Positions 1 through 8,650 of a DNA stretch of 64,000 nt are shown one piece after another. The translations under genes and the position numbers were made by a program. The stretch comes from Marisediminitalea lipolytica (GTDB lineage: Bacteria; Pseudomonadota; Gammaproteobacteria; Enterobacterales; Alteromonadaceae), in the NCBI RefSeq assembly GCF_001758465.1, contig NZ_MJIC01000004.1, positions 124,001-188,000 of the forward strand. The letters are read 5' to 3'. The notes under the pieces are model-generated. The model worked only from the letters and a program-made list of their open reading frames with translations, was not told where the DNA came from and did no database searches. The first letter of the stretch is position 1, and every line of letters begins with the position of its first letter.

Positions 1-1134
1 GACCCGACCAGCAATGACCAGTTCTTTTTCTGAGGCATCCTTACGCAGAAATACCTGATAAAAATCACTGGTCAGTGAACTGGAAGTCACCAGTAACTGC
101 GATGAAATGGTGCTCATAATAGCGGCCAGGATGGCTGCTAACAGGAAACCACCAATGAGTGGATGGAACAACAGTTGCGACAAATAGATAAAAATCGTTT
201 CAGGGTCGATATTAACGCCATCCTGCTGACTGACATAGGCCATGCCGTAAAGGCCGGTAAATAAGGCGCCGGTAATGGATAAAATCATCCAGCTCATACC
301 AATACGACGGGCTACGGGCACGGCTTTAACTGAGCGGATTGCCATAAAACGGACAATAATATGGGGCTGACCAAAATAGCCTAATCCCCATGCCAGCAGC
401 GAAACGATCCCAACCGCAGACAACGCGGTGTTGGTTGATGCGTCGGTGAATAAGGCGAACAAATTCGGGTTAATATCGGTGATAATGGCATTGGCCTCGG
501 CTATCCCCCCCAGATTCATTATTACCACCACGGGTACCAGAATAAGCGAGATAAACATGATGCAGCCCTGCACAAAGTCGGTCATGCTCACAGCCATAAA
601 GCCACCTATCAGAGTATAAGCCACCACTACACCAGCGGTGACATACAGACCTAATTCGTAACTCAAATTAAATGACGACTCGAATAACTTGCCGCCAGCC
701 ACGACGCCGGAAGACGTATAAAGCGTAAAGAAAATAACAATGACCACCGATGCAATCACCCGCAGCATCCGCGAATTATCGGCAAAACGGTTTTCAAAGT
801 AATCGGGCAGGGTGATAGCGTTGTTGGCTATTTCGGTATACACCCGCAAACGCGGCGCTACCAGAATATAATTGGCAAAGGCGCCAATGGTTAAGCCAAC
901 GGCAATCCACATGGCAGAAATGCCTGCTACGTACATTGCACCGGGTAAGCCCATCAGCATCCAGCCGCTCATATCCGAAGCGCCAGCCGATAATGCGGTA
1001 ACCGCAGGGCCAAGTTTACGCCCGCCAAGCATGTAGCCCTCAACACTGGTATCAGACTCTTTAAAGCTGTACCAGCCTATTCCCAGCATCACCAGAAAAT
1101 AGACACCTAAGGATATCATTGTGCCAACTGCCAT
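1..1134 (-). CDS. putP: Sodium/proline symporter PutP, 3' end outside the window
   Basis: Reverse translation from an ATG at 1134 gives 378 codons that stay open to the window edge, so the C-terminal part (about 120 residues by comparison with the usual ~500) is missing. The protein is an inner-membrane Na+-coupled symporter of the SSS family. The N-terminal stretch carries the family motif SAGASDMSGWMLMGLPGA around residues 50-68, close to the Na+/proline-binding segment of PutP, followed by many hydrophobic helices. Substrate assignment to proline rests on this motif and overall resemblance to PutP; a related amino-acid or pantothenate symporter is the alternative. The 266 bases upstream hold no other gene I can support. 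No putA or regulator is visible in the window. Confidence 0.85.
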   Translation of the reverse strand, partial: MAVGTMISLGVYFLVMLGIGWYSFKESDTSVEGYMLGGRKLGPAVTALSAGASDMSGWMLMGLPGAMYVAGISAMWIAVGLTIGAFANYILVAPRLRVYTEIANNAITLPDYFENRFADNSRMLRVIASVVIVIFFTLYTSSGVVAGGKLFESSFNLSYELGLYVTAGVVVAYTLIGGFMAVSMTDFVQGCIMFISLILVPVVVIMNLGGIAEANAIITDINPNLFALFTDASTNTALSAVGIVSLLAWGLGYFGQPHIIVRFMAIRSVKAVPVARRIGMSWMILSITGALFTGLYGMAYVSQQDGVNIDPETIFIYLSQLLFHPLIGGFLLAAILAAIMSTISSQLLVTSSSLTSDFYQVFLRKDASEKELVIAGRV

Positions 1135-1400
1135 TAGCGTTCCCTTCTCATTATTGTTTGTTTAAATAGTGTGCTTTTCAGATGACTGGCAGGTAACCAT
1201 TGCCGTTCAACAAGCATCTCATGAACAACCACTATAACAGGATGCATACCAAGAGGTAAGGCGAGGGCAAAACAAGGCAATCAAAATGATGCCCACCAAC
1301 AACTTAACAGCGCTTACATGAAAAAACTTTGGAAAGGCGTATTGCTGTTAGATGGAAGAAAGGGAATCCAATGGACTATTGACCCCTTAATTTTTAGAAG

Positions 1401-1604
1401 TTATGCGTCAAACCGTTTTTCCAGTTGCTTAAGACTGAGATAAACCCGCGCTGTTATTGCTCCTGCAAAGCAATATTTGAGTAATCTGAATACCGGTTCC
1501 TGGAATTCGAGAAAATGCTCTACAGAAACGATTACCAGCACCCCACTAATCACGCTGATTAAAAGCCAGAGTATTTGTGTGCCTGTTTTCATTAGCTCTG
1601 TCAT
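1401..1604 (-). CDS. Small predicted membrane protein, unknown function
   Basis: This encodes 67 residues starting MTELMKTGTQILW. I chose the ATG at 1604 because a purine-rich stretch (AAAGAG) precedes it by a suitable distance; the in-frame ATG at 1646 would add 14 polar residues with no clear ribosome site. The product has one long hydrophobic segment near residues 10-30, a second weaker one near 42-55, and a charged tail (LKQLEKRFDA). I do not recognise the family. It stands alone between putP and the DUF3379 gene. A plus-strand frame over the same bases looks like its shadow. Confidence 0.45.
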   Translation of the reverse strand: MTELMKTGTQILWLLISVISGVLVIVSVEHFLEFQEPVFRLLKYCFAGAITARVYLSLKQLEKRFDA

Positions 1605-1819
1605 GTTGGTTGCTCTTTCATTTTCAGTGTGGAACGCATCAGGCAATCTGGCCTGTAAAATAAAAATTCAGTGTTGAGTTACTATGTCAGAGTGAGATAT
1701 TGCGAAAACTGAGCGTTGGCACAGTTTTTAAAGTTTTCACTTGTCACTAAAGAGCAATTAACCCAGTTGGATGTTGAATGGGGCGGGGACTAGAGCTGTA
1801 ACATTGCGTTGGGATGACA

Positions 1820-1845
1820 GCATCGGGCTCAACATTGCCCGATGC
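1820..1845. terminator. Hairpin downstream of the sigma/DUF3379 pair
   Basis: Perfect 9-bp arms GCATCGGGC and GCCCGATGC are separated by 8 bases, 12 bases beyond the stop of the minus-strand DUF3379 gene. No strong T-run follows on the minus strand, so it may be a weak terminator or an mRNA-end stabilising hairpin. Confidence 0.5.
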
Positions 1846-1856
1846 CATTGTGCAAA

Positions 1857-2558
1857 CTAAGCAGAGAATTTAAGGTGTTGTTTAAGTTCGGATTTAAACG
1901 CCGGAATATTTGTACCTTTATCTCCCACTACCAGAATGTTGGTTTTATGCAGAGCGTAACTGCTGCCATGGTAGCTCCTATCGGCAAAATCATTATTCAT
2001 TGGTTTATCATGTTCAGGTACCAGAAATACCGACATTCGGCCTTCTGGTGTTTCGATAATCAGGTGCAGGCTGCGAATGGCATCAAGCAGGCAATAATTA
2101 ACCGAAGCAATATGACCAATGGACGGATCCAGTTCGGCACCAAATTGCGCCAGTTTAGCATTCACCAGTTGCGGGGTGATTTCTGCAGTGCCATGAGGCT
2201 GCTCCGTCTCGGCATAATACATATGCGCCAACGCGGCTTCATCCAGCTGTACATGCTGTTGTTGCCAGGCGGTCAGGCCTATGCCAAAGGTAAAAGCAAC
2301 GCTCGCTGCCAGGCCAATGTACCACCGGTTTCGGCGTTTTTGTTGATTAAACTCGCGTAAGGTTTGTCTTAAAATGAGTTTGTTGGCCAAATCATCAGGC
2401 ACCGGAATGTCGGCGGCCATTTTTAGCTTGTCATCCAACTGTTTCATTTCCTGCCAGAATGCCTCGTTATCCGGGTTCTGGGCGGCAGCGTCAACCAAAT
2501 CCTGATCGCTGTCTGCAGGGTTGGTATAAATTCGGCGGCGAAATTCTAATTCATCCAC
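1857..2558 (-). CDS. DUF3379-family protein, putative anti-sigma partner
   Basis: The 233-residue product resembles the DUF3379 family, which is commonly found beside ECF sigma genes in Alteromonadales and Vibrionales. It has a cytoplasmic N-terminal region of about 75 residues rich in charged residues, one transmembrane segment near residues 82-100 (WYIGLAASVAFTFGIGLTAW), and a periplasmic C-terminal half. This is the layout of a membrane anti-sigma factor. The start codon is GTG at 2558 with an AGAGAGG ribosome site; it overlaps the end of the sigma gene by 8 bases, which suggests translational coupling. The anti-sigma role is inferred from position and topology. No zinc-binding HxxxCxxC motif is visible, so it is not a typical ZAS-domain protein. 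Confidence 0.75.
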   Translation of the reverse strand: MDELEFRRRIYTNPADSDQDLVDAAAQNPDNEAFWQEMKQLDDKLKMAADIPVPDDLANKLILRQTLREFNQQKRRNRWYIGLAASVAFTFGIGLTAWQQQHVQLDEAALAHMYYAETEQPHGTAEITPQLVNAKLAQFGAELDPSIGHIASVNYCLLDAIRSLHLIIETPEGRMSVFLVPEHDKPMNNDFADRSYHGSSYALHKTNILVVGDKGTNIPAFKSELKQHLKFSA

Positions 2559-3060
2559 TTTGAAAACCTCTCTGTTGCGACGATGATGTCAGTACCTCTT
2601 TTAATTGGGCTCTGGCCCGGAACAGTCGTGTCATCACGGTGTTTTTATTGAGTTCCAGTTGCGCTGCTATTTCATCTCCGCTAAATCCGAAAATAATTTG
2701 CAGCATCAATGGTTCCCGATAATCCGGTGCCAGTTTACCAATCGCCCGTCTGACCTGACGGACTTCCGCATCACTGTCCTGATCTTCATTGCCAGAAACA
2801 GAGACCTCGTCGAAATCAACTAAATCGAATTGTTTACGCTCAAAGCGGCGGGCGTTCTCCCGTCTCAAAATAGTGATAAGCCATGACTTAGCGGCTTTCT
2901 CATCCTGTAAGCTGTCCAGTGCCCGCCAGGCACGCAGGAATGTCTCCTGCACGATATCTTCGGCAGTGCTCTTGTCGTTTGTGAGCCAGTACGCATAGCG
3001 GTAAATATCACCGTGAAGTGCACGTACTAAAGCTTCGTAGCGGAGTGTTTTTTCTTTCAT
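2551..3060 (-). CDS. ECF-subfamily RNA polymerase sigma factor
   Basis: The 169-residue protein has the two-domain ECF layout: sigma region 2 over about residues 8-75, including DIVQETFLRAWRAL, and sigma region 4 over about residues 105-160, including the helix-turn-helix segment FSGDEIAAQLELNKNTVMTR. It would direct RNA polymerase to a small set of promoters in response to an envelope or oxidative signal. It is followed with an 8-base overlap by the DUF3379 gene, the likely regulator of its activity. The A/T-rich region upstream has no ECF promoter that I can recognise, so autoregulation cannot be claimed. The regulon is unknown from this window. Confidence 0.88.
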   Translation of the reverse strand: MKEKTLRYEALVRALHGDIYRYAYWLTNDKSTAEDIVQETFLRAWRALDSLQDEKAAKSWLITILRRENARRFERKQFDLVDFDEVSVSGNEDQDSDAEVRQVRRAIGKLAPDYREPLMLQIIFGFSGDEIAAQLELNKNTVMTRLFRARAQLKEVLTSSSQQRGFQSG

Positions 3061-3120
3061 GATTAACCAGACCTGACATTAATTGGATTAATTTCAAAAA
3101 AGAATAATTTTTTTTAAATA

Positions 3121-3150
3121 AAATAAAGGAGCCAAAACGCTCCTTTATTT
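3121..3150 (-). terminator. Rho-independent terminator of the Bat/DUF885 operon
   Basis: Perfect 12-bp arms AAATAAAGGAGC and GCTCCTTTATTT flank a 6-base loop. On the minus strand the hairpin ends in a T-rich stretch. It lies 40 bases past the stop of the DUF885 gene and closes the long minus-strand operon before the ECF sigma gene. Confidence 0.8.
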
Positions 3151-3189
3151 ACCTATCTATCCAGTTTGTAATGTCAGGCGACGCCTGAA

Positions 3190-5049
3190 TTACTGTTGCG
3201 TGGCAATCCAGCGATCCACTTTTTCGCTGAGGATATCCAGCGGTACCGGGCCATCTTTAAGCACTTCGTCATGAAATCCGGCATAACTGAATTTATCACC
3301 CAGCTCGGCTTGTGCATGGGCCCGCAGCGCCATAATTTTCAGTTTGCCTATCATATAGGCCGTGGCCTGACCGGGCATGGCAATGTAACGCTCTATTGCT
3401 TTTACCGCGTCGTATTTCGGGTTGGGGGTATTTTCCAGCAGATACTGAATTGCCTGCTCACGGCTCCAGCGCTTGGTATGGATGCCGGTATCTACCACCA
3501 GTCGACAAGCGCGCCAAAGTTCCATTGCTAAGCGGCCAAAATCAGAGTAGGGGTCCTGATAAAAGCCCATATCCTTGGCAAGTTCTTCACTGTACAGGCC
3601 CCAGCCCTCAGTGTAAGCGGTAAAACTTAAAAACTTCTGAAACTGCGGAATGCCATCCAGTTCGGTGGCAATAGCGCGCTGCATGTGGTGGCCGGGAATA
3701 CCTTCATGATAGGCCAGGGCTTCCATCTGATAGGTAGGCATGGCATTCATATCATACAAATTGGCGTAGTAGCGGCCCGGCCGCGAGCCATCCTGCGCCG
3801 GGCTGTTGTAAAAGGCCTTACCCGCAGACTTCTCGCGGAACGCCTCGACCCGTTTTACCTCGATGGGCGCCTTTGGCATCAGGCCAAAGTAATCAGGCAG
3901 CGCCTCGCGCATGGTGTCGATGATGTCGGTTGCTTTGGTCAGATATTCATCCCGGCCTTCATCTGTATTGGGATAATAAAACTGCGGCGCGGTACGCATA
4001 AATTCAAAGAATGCCGGCAGGTCACCCGCAAAACCTACCTGCTGCATGATATCGCGCATGGCCTGGTGGATACGGGCGACATTATCCAGACCAATCTGAT
4101 GAACCTGTTCGGCAGTAAGGTCGGTAGTGGTAAACCATTCAAGGCGATTTTTATACCATTTATCACCCTCAGGTAAACGCCAAACCCCATCACCGTCAGG
4201 GCTAAGCGCCTGCTGATGTTTAAACGCGGCAATAAGGTTTTCGTAAGCGGGTTTCACCGACGTTAGTAAGGCAGCCTTGGCTTCGGCTTTTAACATCGCG
4301 ACTTCATTGTCCTGCAGGGCCAGTGCATCCACTTTCTGGTTAAAATCCTGCCACAGGGTGGAAGTATTTTCAGAAACGTCAAAAGGCGCACCGCTAATTA
4401 CATTTTGCGCTGCTTCAATCATTTGGTCGTAAGCCCATTTGGGTGGAAAAACACCTATGGCCTCGCGGTATTTCATTTGCGCTATCACTTGATCAAAATA
4501 AGTGTTAACCGCAGATAGTCTGCTGATATAAGCCTGCGCATCACTTTTATCTGTTACCCGATGCATGTTAATAAGAAAACTAGGCACCTGGGTATGTGCA
4601 GCCCTAAACTGATGCACGATATAGCTGTGATGACGGAAGTTATCGTTGTTTAAATTGCGCTGAATGCCCAACTTAAATAATTTCAGACTCAGCTGTTCCT
4701 GCTCGCTGAGTTTGCTGGTATCGAAGCGGTCGGCCTCATTCAGACGGTTTTTTTCGATTTCGATGTTTTGCTCAATGCGCTCCTCGCTAATGTCATCCCA
4801 TTTATCGTAATCCCATTTAATGCCGAGATAGGTTTGAAACAAAGGCGAACGCTTTAAATCTTCTTCGAAGGTACGCTCAAAAAACGCCGCGAGTTTTGCT
4901 GACTCACTGGGCATTGCTTCGTTGGCTTCACTCTGAGTCCTCGCCGTGAGGTCTGACTGGGCTGTGGGTTGCGGGCCCGAGCAGGCTAAAACTGCCGACA
5001 GGGTGCTGGCCAGAAAAGTCAGTCTGGCCAGGTTTTTAGTGATTTGCAT
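3190..5049 (-). CDS. DUF885-family lipoprotein, putative metallopeptidase
   Basis: The 619-residue protein begins with a signal peptide ending in a lipobox (LSAVLAC, Cys near residue 23), so it is probably a periplasm-facing lipoprotein. The C-terminal half carries YHEGIPGHH, the signature of DUF885 proteins, which resembles an HExxH zinc site, and further on FTAYTEGWGLYSE, also typical of the family. Members are predicted peptidases or carboxypeptidase-like hydrolases; the substrate is not known. It is the last gene of the Bat operon, 23 bases after batD, with a GAGGAATTC ribosome site before its ATG. Its place in the operon may be incidental, since DUF885 is not a standard Bat component. 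Confidence 0.82.
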   Translation of the reverse strand: MQITKNLARLTFLASTLSAVLACSGPQPTAQSDLTARTQSEANEAMPSESAKLAAFFERTFEEDLKRSPLFQTYLGIKWDYDKWDDISEERIEQNIEIEKNRLNEADRFDTSKLSEQEQLSLKLFKLGIQRNLNNDNFRHHSYIVHQFRAAHTQVPSFLINMHRVTDKSDAQAYISRLSAVNTYFDQVIAQMKYREAIGVFPPKWAYDQMIEAAQNVISGAPFDVSENTSTLWQDFNQKVDALALQDNEVAMLKAEAKAALLTSVKPAYENLIAAFKHQQALSPDGDGVWRLPEGDKWYKNRLEWFTTTDLTAEQVHQIGLDNVARIHQAMRDIMQQVGFAGDLPAFFEFMRTAPQFYYPNTDEGRDEYLTKATDIIDTMREALPDYFGLMPKAPIEVKRVEAFREKSAGKAFYNSPAQDGSRPGRYYANLYDMNAMPTYQMEALAYHEGIPGHHMQRAIATELDGIPQFQKFLSFTAYTEGWGLYSEELAKDMGFYQDPYSDFGRLAMELWRACRLVVDTGIHTKRWSREQAIQYLLENTPNPKYDAVKAIERYIAMPGQATAYMIGKLKIMALRAHAQAELGDKFSYAGFHDEVLKDGPVPLDILSEKVDRWIATQQ

Positions 5050-5072
5050 GAATTCCTCGTTAGTGCTTTTTA

Positions 5073-6758
5073 TTATGTATTGGGGTAAAGCGGGCTAAGC
5101 GACCCGTCTGATCTTTTGGCTTGTTGATGAACAGATTTGAGCTTGGCGAGCAAAGCGCCGGGCTCCCAGTTACCCTGTTGTGAGGCATAGGCTGACGCCA
5201 TCATAGCATCGACCTCTGGCTTAATGGTTTGCTCAATTTGCCAGCGTCGGGCGGCGGTAAACTGGGCCAGCCATTGATTAAGCGCGGCCTGAATATGACT
5301 GATATTGCCTTGCTTTACCACCTGTTGTAATTGCTTGTCATTGGTAACCGGTGCCGTTAAGGATGCCGCCGGTGCCGTTACAGGTCTAGCGGTTTGATAT
5401 TTGGCCTTACGCAGTGTCAATGCCCAGCCAAGCAGAGAAATTAACCATAGCATCAGCAAAATCAGATGCCAGATATCAAAGCCAGAAGTCTCCTTTGCTG
5501 CTTGTACCGTACTTTCCGCAACTGCTGTGTCCGGCCCGACTGGGGCGGCCTGTGGTGGCTGGTTGACGGTGTTTGAGATGGCTGGCTGTGCCGGAACCGA
5601 TTGCCCGGCTGCCGGTATAACCTCAACCGTTCGGCTGGGTAGCGTGGCAAATTCTGTCTTGCCGGTTGCCACGTTAAACCAGGGGACCCGCACTTCCGGA
5701 ATAATATAGCTGCCCGGTTTGGTTGGGATCATCGCGACAGATTCGGTACGCTGCACAATTAAACGGTTGTCGCGTTCTGCACTGGCGCTATTCGCCTGGT
5801 CCGGATAGAGCTTAAAGTCGGGCGGGTAGATCTGCTCAATTTCTGGCAGTTGCTCCTCAACAACGCCTACCGCAGTAAGGGTTAATGTGCGTGTTACCGG
5901 CTCACCTACGGTAAAGGTGTCACTTTGCCATTCTTCATCAAGCTGCACAAAATCACTGGGTAACCAGTGATAGTCTATGCTGGCGGGGATAGGTTTTACT
6001 TCAATATCAACATCCGGTCCGACCCGGTTAATCGTTTGGGTACGATTAAAAAAGCCAAAACGCTGGTTGGTGTTAGGCGCGATAACTTCACCTGAAAATA
6101 CCGGACCGCGAATGGTAAAACTGCCGGACTGCTGGGGCAATACCGCAAAGTTGCGCTCTACTACCTGATACCGGCGACCATTCACCAGTTCGGTATACTG
6201 TTTATCATCGCCTAATTGCTGGATTTGCGCATTGGCTAATTCAGGTGACTGCAAGCTGCCACGTTCAATCTGCGATGACAGGTAAAGCTTAACGGTATAG
6301 CGCAGTTGCTGTTGCAGATAAACACTGTCGTTATTGACTTCGGTGGTGACATAATAATCCCGTGCCGGTGCATCGGATCCCTGTTGAACCGGGATGATTT
6401 TCACATCGATTGGCGCACTGTTTTTTCCTTCGATGCTAAACGCCGGGATTGTGAAGGTGCCTACCTTGCGAGGAAACAGGGTGGTAGTCCAGGTCGTTGT
6501 GCGTCGGGTAGTAAAATTAATCACCGAGGTTTGTGAGCCTACTGAGGTACGGCCGACTACAAAGTCACCTAACAGGACTGAGCTGTCAAATGCATCGCGA
6601 TTGGCGTCACCTTCTGCGGTTACCGTTAGTGTAATGGCTTCGTCCAGCATCACCGGATTTTTATCTACCGTGGCAGAGAGGCTGGTAACCTCAGCCCGGG
6701 CACAAAAAGTCAAAAAGAATAACCATATTAACCAATGGCGTTGTCTTAGCATTACCAA
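5073..6758 (-). CDS. batD: BatD-like protein (oxygen-tolerance family)
   Basis: The 561-residue product has a signal peptide (about residues 1-22), a long beta-rich periplasmic region starting with the BatD-type segment VDKNPVMLDEAITLTV, and one transmembrane helix near residues 430-452 followed by a cytoplasmic tail. This matches the BatD family of the Bacteroides aerotolerance cluster, also present in many gammaproteobacteria. It would sit in the inner membrane with its large domain in the periplasm, next to the VWA proteins BatA and BatB. Its ATG overlaps the end of the preceding gene by 7 bases. The molecular function of BatD is not established. Confidence 0.88.
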   Translation of the reverse strand: MVMLRQRHWLIWLFFLTFCARAEVTSLSATVDKNPVMLDEAITLTVTAEGDANRDAFDSSVLLGDFVVGRTSVGSQTSVINFTTRRTTTWTTTLFPRKVGTFTIPAFSIEGKNSAPIDVKIIPVQQGSDAPARDYYVTTEVNNDSVYLQQQLRYTVKLYLSSQIERGSLQSPELANAQIQQLGDDKQYTELVNGRRYQVVERNFAVLPQQSGSFTIRGPVFSGEVIAPNTNQRFGFFNRTQTINRVGPDVDIEVKPIPASIDYHWLPSDFVQLDEEWQSDTFTVGEPVTRTLTLTAVGVVEEQLPEIEQIYPPDFKLYPDQANSASAERDNRLIVQRTESVAMIPTKPGSYIIPEVRVPWFNVATGKTEFATLPSRTVEVIPAAGQSVPAQPAISNTVNQPPQAAPVGPDTAVAESTVQAAKETSGFDIWHLILLMLWLISLLGWALTLRKAKYQTARPVTAPAASLTAPVTNDKQLQQVVKQGNISHIQAALNQWLAQFTAARRWQIEQTIKPEVDAMMASAYASQQGNWEPGALLAKLKSVHQQAKRSDGSLSPLYPNT

Positions 6759-8650
6759 TCACTCCGGTTTGAATCTGGTGGGCGGCGATACTGCCGCTTC
6801 TGGGCTTCCAGTTGCATTTTGCGTTTTAATAAAAAAGCGGGGTCGTCGGGCACCCGGCGCAGTAAGTTGTTCAAACGCTGCTGTGTCTCTTTGTCGCGTT
6901 CGCTTTCTGCCTGCTCTGTGGGTTGTGCCTGCGCTGACTGCTCTTGCTGTTGTTCCTGCTCGGATGGCTCCTGCGCATCAGCTTGCTGTTCGTCGCTTTC
7001 CTGTTCGCCTTGTTGTGGATCGTTCTGCTCATTTTGCTGCTGACCCGATTGCTCATTATTTTGCTCTGAGTTTTGCTGGCCATCTTGCTGATCAGCGTTT
7101 TGTTGGTTATCACCCGACTGACCATCCTGGTTTTCAGACTGCTGTTGGTCCTGTTGACCCTGATCCTGCTGGTTTTGATCCTGTTGGTTCTGCTGATTTT
7201 GCTGCTGTTGTTCCTGTTGTTCCTTAAGCTGCTCTATCAACGCCTTATTCTCTTTCGCTTCCGCAAAGGAGGGACGTTTTTCGAGGGCTTTTTCGTAGGC
7301 ATCTATAGCAGCATCTAATTCACCCGCCTTGGCCAGCGCGTTGCCCTGATTATAATAACCGTCTGCGCTATCAAGCTGCGCAAAGGTCTCTGCGGCAGCC
7401 GCATAATCGCCACTGCGATACTGGGCTGCGCCTTTCCACTGTAAATCAGCAAACGACTGGGTGGCAGCATCAAACTGTTCTGCCTCATACGCGGCCAGAC
7501 CCTGCTGATCAGCATTTAAAAAGGGCTTTTTCCACCAGGGCAAAGTAGGCTCCGGTGTTGAGGCTTCGTTGCCCGAAGCTGACGGCGCGGACTGCTGTGC
7601 GCTGGCTGGTGGTGTGGGCAGTGTCATGGTAACACTTAGCAACAGCGCAAAAATGAGTCCGCGTTTAAACGCAAAGGCAGCCAGCGGCAATAACAGCAAA
7701 AGCAGATAAGGACCCGCTTCGCGCCATTCGTCGCCCTGATTATTGTTGTCGCTGTCTTCAGTTTCGCGGTTATCAAAGCGGCCCATGGTAGATAACTGGC
7801 GAATATCAGCATCGGTTGGCGTAATCTGAGCAAAGGTACCGCCACCTTGTCGACTAAGTTGTCGCAGCGCGCCGGGGTTTAATCTGGGGATCACAATCGA
7901 ACCATTATTACGTTTGAGCAGCTCGCCATTAAGCTGTTTAATGGGGGCGCCATCTTCGGTGCCCACGCCCAGAATGTTTACCTTAAACGGTGTTTCGGAG
8001 AGAAAATCACTTAACTCTTTCATTTGCGAAATTTCCACGCCGTCGGTGATCCAGTACAACACGCCGTTTTGAAATCCGGCATTAGTCAATAGGCTTTCGG
8101 CTGTTTTCAGGCCCTGAATCGGATCACTCCCCGACACCGGCATAATTTCCGGGCTCAGCCCTGGCAATAGCGCATTTAAAGTATTGGCATCTTCGGTTAA
8201 CGGACTAATAACAAAGGCATCACCCGCATAGGCCACTAACCCCATGTCGCCTTCATCAATCAGATTCACCAAATCCATGGCTTTATACTTAGCCCGGGAG
8301 AGTCGGTCAGGGGCAATGTCAGTGGCACGCATGGACATGGACATATCAATAACCAGCACGTGGCCGGTTTTAACCTGGTATACCGGCTGCGGAATGCGCT
8401 CCCAGGTGGGTCCAGCGAGAGCGATAACGCCGAGTAGCCAGCTCAGTGCCAGCAACGGCACAAATGCCGAGGATACCGACTGTTGTTTACCGGTAATCAG
8501 ATGTTGGTACAGGTGGCTGGCTATTACGCCTTGCCAACCCGTGGCCTTAGACCGCCAGCGTTTTACCAGCCAGACTGCGAGCAGCAGGGGAATCAGCGCG
8601 TAAAACCATTCCGGGCGTAAAAAATGAAAATCAGCGGGAAGTAACGTCAT
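6752..8650 (-). CDS. BatB/BatC fusion: VWA domain plus TPR and Gln-rich tail
   Basis: The 632-residue membrane protein has helices near residues 15-30 and 62-80 and a von Willebrand A domain with MIDAS motif DMSMS at residues 102-106. A further helix (about 315-345) is followed by TPR repeats around 385-475 (for example YYNQGNALAKAGELDAAIDAYEKAL) and a tail of more than 100 residues made mostly of Q, N, D, E and S. VWA plus helices is BatB; the TPR part is BatC, which is a separate gene in Bacteroides but often fused in gammaproteobacteria. It overlaps batA by 4 bases and batD by 7. The Gln-rich tail is reflected in the repeated CTG/TTG-rich DNA at about 6900-7230. Confidence 0.88.
   Translation of the reverse strand: MTLLPADFHFLRPEWFYALIPLLLAVWLVKRWRSKATGWQGVIASHLYQHLITGKQQSVSSAFVPLLALSWLLGVIALAGPTWERIPQPVYQVKTGHVLVIDMSMSMRATDIAPDRLSRAKYKAMDLVNLIDEGDMGLVAYAGDAFVISPLTEDANTLNALLPGLSPEIMPVSGSDPIQGLKTAESLLTNAGFQNGVLYWITDGVEISQMKELSDFLSETPFKVNILGVGTEDGAPIKQLNGELLKRNNGSIVIPRLNPGALRQLSRQGGGTFAQITPTDADIRQLSTMGRFDNRETEDSDNNNQGDEWREAGPYLLLLLLPLAAFAFKRGLIFALLLSVTMTLPTPPASAQQSAPSASGNEASTPEPTLPWWKKPFLNADQQGLAAYEAEQFDAATQSFADLQWKGAAQYRSGDYAAAAETFAQLDSADGYYNQGNALAKAGELDAAIDAYEKALEKRPSFAEAKENKALIEQLKEQQEQQQQNQQNQQDQNQQDQGQQDQQQSENQDGQSGDNQQNADQQDGQQNSEQNNEQSGQQQNEQNDPQQGEQESDEQQADAQEPSEQEQQQEQSAQAQPTEQAESERDKETQQRLNNLLRRVPDDPAFLLKRKMQLEAQKRQYRRPPDSNRSDW

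Noticed and set aside
1842..2360. 172-codon plus-strand frame opposite the DUF3379 gene
   Set aside because: It lies wholly antisense to a well-supported gene that overlaps the sigma factor gene; the product has no recognisable pattern.
3685..4176. 163-codon plus-strand frame opposite the DUF885 gene
   Set aside because: Antisense shadow of a gene with clear family motifs.
6394..7227. 277-codon plus-strand frame opposite batD/batB
   Set aside because: Antisense to two clear genes; the length results from the biased Gln-rich coding region on the other strand.
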